From the NCBI GenBank assembly GCA_013399115.1, contig VXAA01005254.1:94483-158482 (forward strand): 64,000 nucleotides of DNA, given 5' to 3'. The translations under genes and the position numbers were made by a program. Numbering within the stretch: position 1 is the first letter of the stretch; each line of letters starts with the position of its first letter. Positions 35,816-46,225 of the stretch are shown piece after piece. Origin of the DNA: Anseranas semipalmata (Eukaryota > Chordata > Aves > Anseriformes > Anseranatidae). Below the pieces are notes generated by a model, which saw nothing but the letters and a program-made list of their open reading frames with translations, was not told the origin of the DNA and did not search any database.

Positions 35816-35905
35816 TGATGGGACTCAGTAGGTGAGGTAGATGAATGGATTGGGTGATCTTGAAGGCCTTATCCAACCTAGATGATTATATGATTCTATA
35901 ATATT

Positions 35906-38164
35906 ACTGAGCTTTAAAACTGAATTACCGACGCTTACATAAAAGTTTATATTTTCCTACTAAGGAAAGGAAACAGACAGCCTGAGGTCTGAGCAGGTAA
36001 GTTAGAGATGATGTTCATCTTAGTTGAACTCAGACATGCTGCAGGTCATGCAAGGCTAGATGCAGAGAATATGGGTAGACCGTGCGACAAGAAGAATTTA
36101 CAAACTTTTACAGGATTGCCCGAAGCTACCAATTTCTAGATTCCCAGGAGTCCTTATTATAACTGAATTCTAACAATCTAAGAGAAAGCTGTGATGTAAA
36201 TATATGTATTGTTCTAGTTATAATGCCTACAGCCCAAGTAACTCTTATCCAAATGAGGCATATAAATTAATCCTTCTGATGCGTGAGGAAAATTCTCTGT
36301 TTATTTATCCAGTGTGGGTAAAGGGACCTGTGTTTGTGTGGAAGGATGTGGGGGTTGTTTGTTTGATTTAATGAGTATAATTCGTGCGTTGCATTTTCAA
36401 GCATACATGAAATTTCAAGCAGACCATTATGTCTATGCAGAGTTTCATGGAAGTATACCTTTGCAGACCTTAACAAAGAAAAGCACATTATAAGGTTTGA
36501 GATATTCCTTCCCTCTACATTTCCATAGAATGAAATTAAAACAAAGTATACAGCAAAATCTGTAACTTTAGAAAACAGTATTCACCAAATATGAAAAAAT
36601 ACAAGGAAAATTCAAGCTCTTACTCCATGACCAGCTCTCTACCTTTCTGATTCAGCCAGCTGAATATTCTCTAGCTTTTCAACTCATTTTTGTGTGAGAT
36701 CCAAAGCTAGACTTTAAAGCAGAAGTTTAAAACATGTTTCACAAATGCTGAGTATAGGCAAAATGTTATGTGAAAGCCGATCTTCTGAGTTGCAAACTAG
36801 AGAAGAAAATCTGTCACCACTAAAGTGAGCCTGTTTATCAAAGTCAGCCAAAGCCCAAGTGAAGCAAAATGGTATAAACTGTATGGTTTAAAAGCACTCT
36901 GACAAAGGGATCTCAGGCCTGGGTCAGGTCTGCATGACTGTTCTAGGTCAACATGATTCTGGGTTGAAGGATTTTAACAGCAAAAGGAGTTTAGCATTGA
37001 AGCAACTTACAGATATGTTGCCTGTACATTGATGATGGGTTGAAGTTGCTTATTCCTCTTGAAACTGGTTGTCAGGCACTCCTGTTCCAGGACTGGAACT
37101 GTTACTGTGAGCTTTATCATCATGGCTATTATACCCACCAAATTCTGAAACTGCACAGCACACTTCATGCTTTTATAGACCTGGCCTTTCAGAGGCATCA
37201 AGAGTAGATCAAGTCAGACTGAGGGGAATATAACCAAGGCTTGTGACTAAGTTAAGAATGGTGTGCAGACTTGTGGACCTGCTCTCAGCATCTCCTGCCC
37301 ATTCTTTTTCTATCCCCTTTTTAACCCTTTCTCTTTTTTGGCATACTTCTGTCTTCATTCAATAATGTATTGGCTTAGCATACTAAGAATATCTCTCAAA
37401 ATATGTTTTGAGATCATGATTAATGAAAAAAAACTAAAAATAATATTAAACAAAACATGTGACTGGCACATACATGTTCAGCTTTGGAGTGTGCTGTTGC
37501 TGCAGTCTTCCTGCAATTAAGAGTCATTATCATCCTCAAAACTACCTGAATCAAGTCAGACAGGTGGGTTTTTCTCCTAGAAATACTCACTGGATGAAGG
37601 AATAAATGATTTTATCTAAACAAGAGTAGTGTTTCTCAGCTGGTTTTGATGTTGACATACACTTCAAGAGCTTTAACATCCATCTAGCCGTATCAGCATG
37701 GTATGCTGGTCATCTGCTATAAACTCCAAACAAAGGCACTGTCTCCAAAAAGAAACCCCCCAACCCTGTATGTGCATTTACCACTTCACCAGCAGTAACT
37801 AATCACTTTCTGGCTCTCTTGCTCGAAAGGACAGAGGGGAAATTGGCTTCATATGCCAATGAAGAGAGAAGTGCAGAGTTGCACACATTTCACAGAAGAG
37901 AAACATTGAGAAGAGAGGTGAGATAAGTTGGATTACAACCACATTGGAAGAGCCTGATACAACTCCACTGGATCTCGTGCTGGGCCTGTGCTTTCTAGAA
38001 TTAAAATATTTTTTTTCTCTGTTTATAATTAGAATTGTTACATGTAACTAAAACCTACACATTTTCACATAAACTAATAGAAATAAAAGTGACAGGCAAG
38101 CATGATCAGGAAGAAATATATTGAGCTTTTTTGATAATTATCCATAAAAGTTTCAAATTTCTCT

Positions 38165-38166
<2 letters not shown>
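35906..38166. other. Non-coding unique DNA
   Basis: No exon, RNA or element is recognised. Open frames are short and scattered over both strands. Confidence 0.65.

Positions 38167-38203
<37 letters not shown>
38167..38203. repeat. T26 followed by A11
   Basis: Twenty-six T run straight into eleven A, giving an 11-bp AT hairpin with no loop spacer, followed by an A-rich stretch with a single N at 38220. The exact lengths of such runs are unreliable in most assemblies. Confidence 0.88.
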
Positions 38204-40575
38204 CTTAAAAATAAACAAANACAAAACTGTAAATATCAGCAGAATATTCTTTCTCTTCTCGACCTCCTCATTCTCCTCAAAAGTATTTTCTTTTGTCTTT
38301 GGAACAACCTCTCAGTCAAAAAGCTACACAAAATCAATCGTATTTTTTTCTTGGTAAAGCACCATTTCATGTTTTACATAGAAACCATAATAACTTTAAA
38401 GCAGCTCATCTTTCCCAAGGGAGCAGAACTTGTCAACAGCTTAAATCTACTACATGGACACTGTATGGTATGTACTAGACAAGGAAATCCTGTTAGAAAG
38501 AATAGTCCTCGTAGAAGTTGTTCTGTCAGGAAGACCGTGGAAGCACCATTTCAAGCTCTCTTCCTTCTTTTATCTTTGTCTCAGGTATGCTGACAGGAAA
38601 TTCATCTCATCTCAAAGTTTAAAGGACTTAGTTCCATATTCTTTTGTGACTGTTAAAAGAAAGAAGCAGAGGCAAACTTAACTACAACGTGATGTTCAAT
38701 TATTTCAATTACCACCTCCTGCCTAAATGAAGTCTGTTCCTTCAAAGACATCTGCAATTTTACACTCCTTTGCTCTTAAAATAGCATTAATTATCATGGT
38801 TTCCCTGGAAATAATAAAAGAATACATTACTTACATACACTAAAAAGTTACCTACATGTTTAATTTATAAATTAGTTATTTACCTTACTTAATTAAACAT
38901 GCAACCAAGAACAAGTCTAAACAAATATCTCGTGAATGTAACGGGAGAATTTGTTCCCATTAAAAATATCCTTTTCACACATATCGTAACAGTCGCATTA
39001 ATATGGGAGTCCATTCTGGAGGCCATCTCACAAAACAGAAAAGACAGATCTTAAGCAATGGAGACTTACAAAAAGCACAGTAAAGTGGTATAACTTACAA
39101 TCAAAATGTATCATGTTATCACTTTGGTGCTTTGTCTGAGTTGGGGATGATAGGTGTTGGTGGGATTTTTTCTTTGTGTGGGATTTTGCTGGAGTGTGGA
39201 TAAATGAAATGACAGAACAAAGAACAAGAAAAAAAAAAAGCTTGAAGAGAGAGAAAAACAAAGCAGAGGAGGAGAGAAGAGAATGAAAGAAAGGGGCACA
39301 GTCAGAAAGGGAGTGAAGTGACTGTGAAGCTGGCTATGGGGCTCCATGCAGGGTCCCAGGATATCCACTGCAAAAAGCCTGCAAGGAAAACATGGATAAA
39401 GGCCATCATAGGAAAACAGGCAGGTCTTTGTGACATCCTCTAACAAAAAGGCATTTCTTATTCTCTGCATAAGGATTTTATTTCAGTTATGCAAAATGGA
39501 AGTGAATAAAGGCCTTACAGTGGAGGAAAAAATAGAAGGTATACAGGAATGAAGTAAGTTTTAATTAAAGACAACGTTGTTGTATGGTTGTTGTTACTGA
39601 ATTTAGTTGGAACAGAAAATGAACTGACACAAAGGAGTACATTTCTGAAAGATCCATTTTAAATCATAATTGCACTCCTTGTATGATCCAGGAAAATGTT
39701 TCTGCACCCAGAAAAGGCAGGTGCTGTAATTTTGAGGTGAATAAGCAATAAAGTCACTGAATTTCTGCTTAGACTGCCAGCTTCTATTCAATCTCACCTA
39801 TGGCAATCACCCTTTATGTATCCAGAGAGAAATTGAATAAAAGACATATAATCCCAGTGTGAACAATCTGTATATAAAAAATTTCATTCCCAGAATTCAG
39901 TCAGATAAACTATGGGCATTGGTAACAAAATACTGCAGGAAACCTTTCCTTTCTCTGCTCTTTTTACTGTGCTCCACAGCATAGGTTGATGCTCTGCTGG
40001 GATCAGTGCCAAAGACACCCCTACTTATCTTCAGACTACTTCTGTGCACCATACTGAGTTCTCAAGGTGCACATTCCTAGAACATACCGATTCTGCATTA
40101 CTAGCTTGTAGGACTGACCCAGGAAGACAGAGAAGAATATGCTTCATTTTTTTTTTTTGCAAACCCATACCTTGTGCCCTGTTTAGATCAAAGGATGGAG
40201 TTTGTCGTGATTCTGCAATGAGTGTTGATGACCAGGTTTAACAGGATGAATACTAATAGCACCAGACATTGAAATTCTCTGCACAGCATCGAAGAACTTC
40301 CTGTGTTAGCACTGTACTAAACACAGTGACATCATTCAGCAAATAATAGTGAATCGATGTCCTGAGTATATGGAGGCTAGATAGTTAGTCTAGCTTCTCA
40401 TGGGCACTGGTTCACATTAGAGAAGCAGCAGCAGACTTAGAGCTGTCAACTGAGATCTAAGAACATGACGGAAATTTAAAACAGTTTTGTGGAACACACC
40501 TTTTTAATTCTGTGCTCCTGGTCAAATACAAGTTTCTTTTGCCTGGTAGTTCCTCCCCAAAAAGGGAGGGGTCTC
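38204..40575. other. Non-coding unique DNA
   Basis: Purine-rich tract at 39225-39320. Small hairpin at 40552-40569 (cctccc, six-base spacer caaaaa, gggagg). Otherwise nothing recognisable. Confidence 0.6.
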
Positions 40576-40778
40576 TTAGACCTGTGGGGCCTCCCTAGGG
40601 GGAGAACCTTATATTAGTGACACATCTACACACACGCACGCACTCACACGTGCAAAAATAAGTCTGTTTATTCTCTTCGAAGTGATCTAAAGGACCCTGC
40701 AGGGCTGGGACACCTTCTAGCCAGTACTCCCCCCAGCTGCCTGGATCTTCCCAGCGCTGGGAGACCCCACAGGTCTAA
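40576..40778. repeat. 203-bp segment with 20-bp terminal inverted repeats
   Basis: The ends ttagacctgtggggcctccc (40576-40595) and its partner at 40759-40778 are inverted repeats matching 19 of 20. Inside the right end lies a perfect 14-bp palindrome tcccagcgctggga at 40749-40762. The inner boundaries read TGTGGGG...CCCCACA like a small LTR (40583-40771), and the minus strand carries AATAAA mid-element. However, the bases outside those boundaries are inverted, not directly repeated, which does not fit a normal LTR target duplication. I see no direct target duplication outside the 20-bp repeats either. It could be a short non-autonomous DNA element, an odd solo LTR, or a unique hairpin. No transposase is present. 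Confidence 0.55.
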
Positions 40779-42035
40779 TGAAGCGTGATGGTTTCAGAAT
40801 GACAGACTTAATTGTTTTCAAATTCATTTTATTCCGCAGTTGCACAAAATCTATCAGATCCCAAGCAATTGCTTATCTCCAAATCAAAGTGCATACATTG
40901 ACTTCATCTTTTGAAAAAACTCCAAGAATTTTATTCTGGAACCACAGTCTATATATCTAGTTACAACTCAGTGCATCTCTGGAGGACATGTGGAAGTGGT
41001 GACTGGACCTCTGAGGGTAACCCTTGAGTATTGTCAGTGGCATCATGGGCAATGAAATTGTACACATAAAATAAACCTGACTTAAAACAGCTAGTATCTC
41101 TTCCTTATTTATTTCAAGGAGTTAACTGGTAAAGGGGGCAGAAAATCTTAGCCTTGGGGAGGCAATAATGGCTTATTTTCTTATTAGGATCTTGCTGAAG
41201 GAGGAGATGTAGTGCACCAGGGCCAGGAGATTACTCTTTCTGACTAATGAGTGATATAAAAAGTGGGTGGAAGCACTGTTGAAAGTTGTACTCCTCAGAG
41301 ATGTTCTATCTGAATAGTGAGATTGCTAGATAATAAGAGGTGCTGGCTCCTTGCTCCTCTCCCTCTCAGATAATTCCAAAAGGAAATCATATACACAACA
41401 CCCACTCTCTGACCTCTGATCTCTCAATCCTTCTCTCTCTCTCTGTATCTTACTCTTTGTCATTCCACAGTGCTTCTCCTCAGCTAACGGCTGAGAAAAT
41501 TCTGCAAGTTTGGTGTGGTACAAATGCCTAGACAAATAGCTAGAGTACGTGTTTAAACCTCAAGCATTCCTATATTAAAAAAATACAATTATTTTGTTCA
41601 TTGGAAATTATTTCCCTCTGCTTAATTCTTAACCAGGCATTGACAGAAATAGACAATGATTCCTGGAAATGTGAAAAGAACACTGAGCAAAACCCTTTCA
41701 AACTTTTTACATTATTTTTTTAACACGGGGTAAAATTGTGGGGGAAAAAAAGACACTCATGCTCATCTCAGTTCTTATTTGTTCATTTACAACCAGTTCA
41801 CTCTATGCCCTCAAAGTCATACAATATAGTTTAAATAGTTTTAACATATAAAAGGAATTTTCACAAATGGGAAAAGTTTATAGAAACTGGTGATAGTTTT
41901 ACTTTCTGATTTTTTTTAAATTTGAAGTTATAAAACCTATAGCACATTATTAGCTAACAGCCTTTAAAATTGCATTCAAAAGCTCTGCCCTTGATACCTA
42001 AGGAGCTATCATGTAGGAAGTTCCTTCTTCTTCAT
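40779..42035. other. Non-coding unique DNA
   Basis: A short (TC)n run lies at 41431-41445. There is no exon or element signal otherwise. Confidence 0.65.
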
Positions 42036-42256
42036 TGCCCTCATGAATAAACATTACTTCTTCACTGTGAGGGTGACGGAGCACTGGCACAGCTTGCCCA
42101 GAGAGGCTGTGGAGTCTCCCTCCCTGGAGATCTTCAAAAGCCACCTGGACATGGGCCTGGGCCACCTGGGTCCCTGCTTGAGCAGGGGGATTGGACTAAA
42201 TGACCTCCAGAAGTCCCTCAACAATTCTGCAGTTCTGTGTGATTCTATACATGATT
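42036..42256 (+). mobile_element. CR1 3' fragment
   Basis: Starts within the end of ORF2 (cttcttcactgtgagggtga, then gcttgcccagagaggctgtg) and runs to the 3' end with gaccccaga-type wording here reading gacctccagaagtccctcaa and tgtgtgattctatacatgat. A typical 5'-truncated avian CR1 of a subfamily different from the 32550 copy (the tail has ctgcttgagcagggggattg). Conserved enough to be among the younger pieces in the window. Confidence 0.92.
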
Positions 42257-42589
42257 CTAATCCATGACAAGTTACAGATCTGAAAGCTTGGACTGAAGTA
42301 TTGTGGCCCCCAGTTCTGCTTACAGTTTTCAAGTATTACCAATTCCATTCTCACTGGAAACACTCATCTGGAAAATGCTGGCCAGTAAGGATGGAAAGGA
42401 GTCTTCCTACCTCTGCAAGAGGAAGGGAGATCACCAACCAATTATCGTCACAGGGAAAACAGACTCAGCATGGGGAGATTAATAATACCCAGTAATACCT
42501 ATCACTAGCGGGCTAGAACTGTGAGAAACTGCAAGCAAACTAAGAACACCTTCCCCCATCCACCTTCTTCTACCTCCTCCCTCTGAGTG

Positions 42590-42970
42590 GTGGTGCTCCA
42601 CCATGGTATCCATGGACTGCACGGGGACAGCCTGCTCCACCATGGGCCTCTCCACGGGCTGCAGGGGAACTTCTGCTGCGCCGCCTGGAGCCCCTCCTGC
42701 CCTCCTTCTGCACTGACCTGGTGCCTGCAGGGCTGTTTCTCACTCCTCTCTCCCAGCTGCTGTGGCGCAGCAGTTTGTTCCCTTCCTTAGCTCTGCTCTC
42801 CCAGAGGCCCAACCAGCGTCGCTCCCTGGCGGGGCTCTGGCCAGCGGCAGGTCCCTTTTGGAGCCGGCTGGAGCTGGCTCTGATCTGACATGGGGCAGCT
42901 GCTGGGCTCTGCTCACAGAGGCCACGCCAGCAGCCTCCCTGCTACCAAACCCTTGCCATGTAAACCCAGT
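42590..42970 (+). repeat. GC-rich island, probable dispersed avian repeat
   Basis: A sharp block of GC-rich DNA inside AT-rich surroundings. Characteristic pieces are ctccaccatgggcctctcca, ctgcaggggaacttctgctg, tggagccggctggagctggc and accaaacccttgccatgtaa. I recall very similar wording in many bird sequences, where it is sometimes annotated as a hypothetical protein. That is memory, not a search. Two overlapping plus-strand frames (42587-42790 and 42762-43016) and minus-strand frames are open, as GC-rich DNA often is, and I do not treat them as genes. Alternatives: a CpG-type promoter island or a retropseudogene fragment. Confidence 0.5.
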
Positions 42971-43739
42971 ACAATCATGTAGGAAGAAACTTTACTCAAG
43001 ATCAGGCCATGGCTAATGATAGAGGGAGGCTGAGACAGCACAAGCAATGTTATGTGCCTTCCTCTCCACTGTATTAACCAGGGTACCTCATGATGTCCTC
43101 AAGAGTGGTCAAAGGGCTAGATAGTCTGGACAATCAGAAAACAGTGGCCATGACCACAGTGCCTGTCTCTCTGACATTTCCACTACTGCCTAAACAATCA
43201 TAAAATCTGGAGATAAAGTAAATAATCACTAACAAGGTCCAATCTATTGAGCATGTTCTGACCATCCATAACACAAATCAGAAATAATAACTTCATTCTG
43301 TACAACCCAAAGTAGTAGCAATAATTTTAAAAAGTGGGTTTTGGACCACTGCTGAAGATGGACTGGCCATATTTTGCTAATAAATCCATTGTTCAAAGTA
43401 CTCATGCAGATTGTAGTCCTTCCTCAAGAAAATGGAGTTCATTTCTCATTTCCAGTTCTCTGGAGAAGAAGTCTAACATTAGGCAGTTCTGTAAAAGTGT
43501 AGGCATCACACCTTGGCTGCTAGAGAGCACTGACTTCAGCAAACAGCATAGTGATAATTTTCATTCAAGAAACACAGTGATGTCATTGGCTGTCAACCAG
43601 TGATCCCACCCACTTCATATGTTTTGAAGAACATGAGTCATGAGGTTCAGAGAGGAGGAACTGCAAAAGCAAGTCTTAAAAACATTTTCTGTAAGCTGTA
43701 AACAAAGAGAAAGTAGAGCATTCCCAGGTATCTTTGTTA
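42971..43739. other. Non-coding unique DNA
   Basis: Nothing recognisable; it separates the GC-rich island from a possible old CR1. Confidence 0.6.
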
Positions 43740-43905
43740 TAAGCTGTGAGACTTCAGTGTTTAGTGTATTCTTATATAGAAATGATTCTGTACCTCTGAC
43801 CATCTTTGTTGTCCTTAATGGTTCCTTTTCTTCCAAGTCTGGCATGAGCAGAGCTTCATTCCACACATTTAGATGGAGTATATCCTGTTACAACAGGCCC
43901 AAGAC
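43740..43905 (-). mobile_element. Possible ancient CR1 relic
   Basis: On the minus strand the order ccatctaaatgtgtggaa, then gacaacaaagatggtcagag, then atttctatataagaataca resembles the part of old CR1 ORF2 that encodes 'EYCVQFW ... RATKMIRG ... YEERL'. Similarity is faint and judged by eye. The region could be unrelated unique DNA. Confidence 0.35.
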
Positions 43906-46004
43906 AGAAAAAACGTGATTTTAGTCATCTCACTAAGCAGCAATTTTCATAATTCTAGCCTTCACCACAACTGAGCTGAAGTATGAATTTCACAATAAAA
44001 GTGCTTAAATAACCAGGTTTTAAGGTAGTGAAATGAACTGCATAATGAAATAACAGACATTGAAATTCAGTTACCTCCCTACTTCTAATTTATATAATCA
44101 TACTTATGATTTTTATGGTTCTTGTTTTAATTATTAATTTTAGAATAAGACTGTTGTGTTTGCTTATTTTTCAGTAAGCATCTTTTTCTAATTGACCCTG
44201 AAATGCTCCTGATAAATCCAAGTTTATCTGAGAAATTACAGTCTGTCATAGTATTAGACTGTAAAGTCATAAACAGAAGAACATGCCTTTCAAGCATGAG
44301 CAAAAGGAGAGGCTGTGTTAAGTTGTACCTAAAGGGAATGATGTCCCATTCAAATATACATTTCTTCAACAAACACATATGCATAATGCTCAATACAAAT
44401 GCATAAATTAGCTGTCTGTGTCTGTACCAGATATACTAAATAATAGCTTCACTAAGGATCAACTTTAACAAAGCTTCAATAACAAGCCAGTCATCTAAAC
44501 AAAGTAGAAGCTGTCTGATCTGTTACAAGAGAAGAGTGCTATGTGCCTCTGTGTGTTTTCTGGACAAAGTCATACATCTTCAGGAGCATGCTCTCAAAAA
44601 GTACTATATTAAATACCATGTTAAACTCCTATTCTTTGCAGGGAGATGCATTTGAGTTCAGAATGCACTCATACCTAGGAGATAATAACACCACTGCTTG
44701 TACTATAAACCCTGGCACAGAACAATTTACATATGAAAGGCAGAAAACGCTCCAGGTTGATATTTTTTTATCTAGAGTTCATAATTTGTAAGCTATTCTG
44801 AATGTAAGGACTTGACAATCAAAATACAACACAATGCCAGCTTAAGAAACCACTGAGAACCTCCTCCCCTCTTAACATTTTTCAATATCTTTGGATACAA
44901 ATAACTGTTGTAGAGAAATAAACCTATGCTTTTACCATCTTGAGAGGATAACAATGGAATTTTGTCAATTCCCAGGTTGTAATTAAGAGACTGAGATCGA
45001 TGCATTTATTTCTCCTTTCCAATAAGTTTCCATGATTATACAAGTGCCTGAAGTGTGGCTTCAGACATCATCCTACATAGAATTTCAACGTAAATGTCTT
45101 CTAACATGCTCCATGATTACTACAAAGTCAAATGTATTTTATAGTTGTGTCATTTTTTAACCATTTCAAAATCATTCCTTTACATCTAATACAGAATATT
45201 TATTGCCAAGTAATAAAACATGAATTATAATGAAAAACAAGATCTCTGTAATATTGTCTTGGAACTTGCAAATTTACAGGACACAGCCATTTCATTTCTT
45301 TCAGCAGTAGCTATATCCCAGAAATAATTACTCAGTATACAGTTTCTCTGATTATTTTGCAAAGATGGTCACAGAAAGGATCAATCAGAAGACAAGCAAT
45401 GATGAAATCAACGTCACTGAGAGAAATGGGGGCTAGTCCTAACTTCAGAAAGCTGGTGGTCAGTAGTGTTAAGCAAGTATATGACAAAAAAAAAAAAAAA
45501 AAAAAGCTTTTTCTGTAAAGGAAGCCATACAGTGAATGTTTACATAATAATGAAAACATCTCTACTAAACAAAACAGTTACACTGAATCTAGAAAATAAA
45601 ATTAAACTGTTCTTGTGGATATTTTTACAGATTTGTTTGAAGCTAGTCCATTTGTCTCCCTTATGCAAGTGGTTAGGTGCAGGCCACGGCAAAGCAGGGA
45701 ACACTTTGCCACCGTCATTGTGCAACACTGACTTCATAAAAACCCTTGCACTAGAGGGTGACTTGGCTTCCTTTTGTGCAAGCAAAGGGTGAGAGAAAAA
45801 TAATTATTACATTTACAAATATTTTCCAAAACATATAAGGATTGATGTAGTTATTGACGTAGTCAATAGTGTTAGGTATTCCAGCTTCATAAGGTGAAAA
45901 GTGTGAAGCGTAGAACTTGTTCACCTCCAGGCTTATGTACTTACCTGCATACGGAAAGATAAGCTCCTTCTGCCTCTAAATGCAGCAGAAGTCCTGTTTG
46001 CATT
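43906..46004. other. Non-coding unique DNA
   Basis: Contains an A20 run at 45486-45505. No exon, RNA or transposon recognised. Confidence 0.65.
45486..45505 (+). repeat. Poly(A) run, 20 A
   Basis: Uninterrupted A after agtatatgac. No element body recognised upstream. Confidence 0.85.
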
Positions 46005-46225
46005 CCATACTTGTGTGACCACATGCAGAGTACTGTGCCTGGTTCTGGACTCACAGGGTATACGAAAAATATTAACACACTGGAGCAAGTCCAACAAGAG
46101 CAGCCAGGATGGTCGGGGTAGAGCACAAGTTGTATAAGAAAAGGCTGAGAGAAATGGGCTTGTACAGCCTTAGGAAGAGAAGGCTCAGAGGAGATTTTAT
46201 GTAGCCTTCAGCTATGTAATGTGAG
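46005..46225 (+). mobile_element. CR1 internal fragment
   Basis: Shows CR1 ORF2 C-terminal wording: gtactgtgcctggttctgga, then ctggagcaagtccaacaag, aaaggctgagagaaatggg and cttaggaagagaaggctcag. These correspond to the 'EYCVQFW', 'LERVQ' and '[14 protein letters not shown]' stretches. Neither the RT core nor the 3' end is present; the match fades after the ttcagctatgtaatg stretch. Moderately diverged. Confidence 0.85.

Larger units (their letters stand above)
32550..35905 (+). mobile_element. Long CR1 LINE, 5'-truncated and dead
   Basis: A non-LTR retrotransposon of the avian CR1 clade, sense on the plus strand, about 3.08 kb excluding a nested insertion. In order it shows a leader/ORF region (32550-32850), an apurinic-type endonuclease (about 32861-33460), a linker, a reverse transcriptase (about 33580-35490) and the C-terminal tail with a 3' region ending gatgattatatgattctata near 35902. 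CR1 copies itself by target-primed reverse transcription. This copy cannot: the endonuclease has several stops, the frame shifts at least three times, and another CR1 splits the RT. The 5' start is approximate, placed where CR1-like wording fades. No target duplication is obvious, as usual for CR1. Confidence 0.93.

Noticed and set aside
40583..40771. Typical solo LTR reading of the TGTGGGG...CCCCACA segment
   Set aside because: The flanks are inverted instead of directly repeated, and the inverted repeats extend 7 bases beyond the would-be LTR ends.
42762..43016. 84-codon frame in the GC-rich island as a gene
   Set aside because: Open frames are common in GC-rich DNA, several overlap on both strands, and I recall the same wording as a repeat in many birds.
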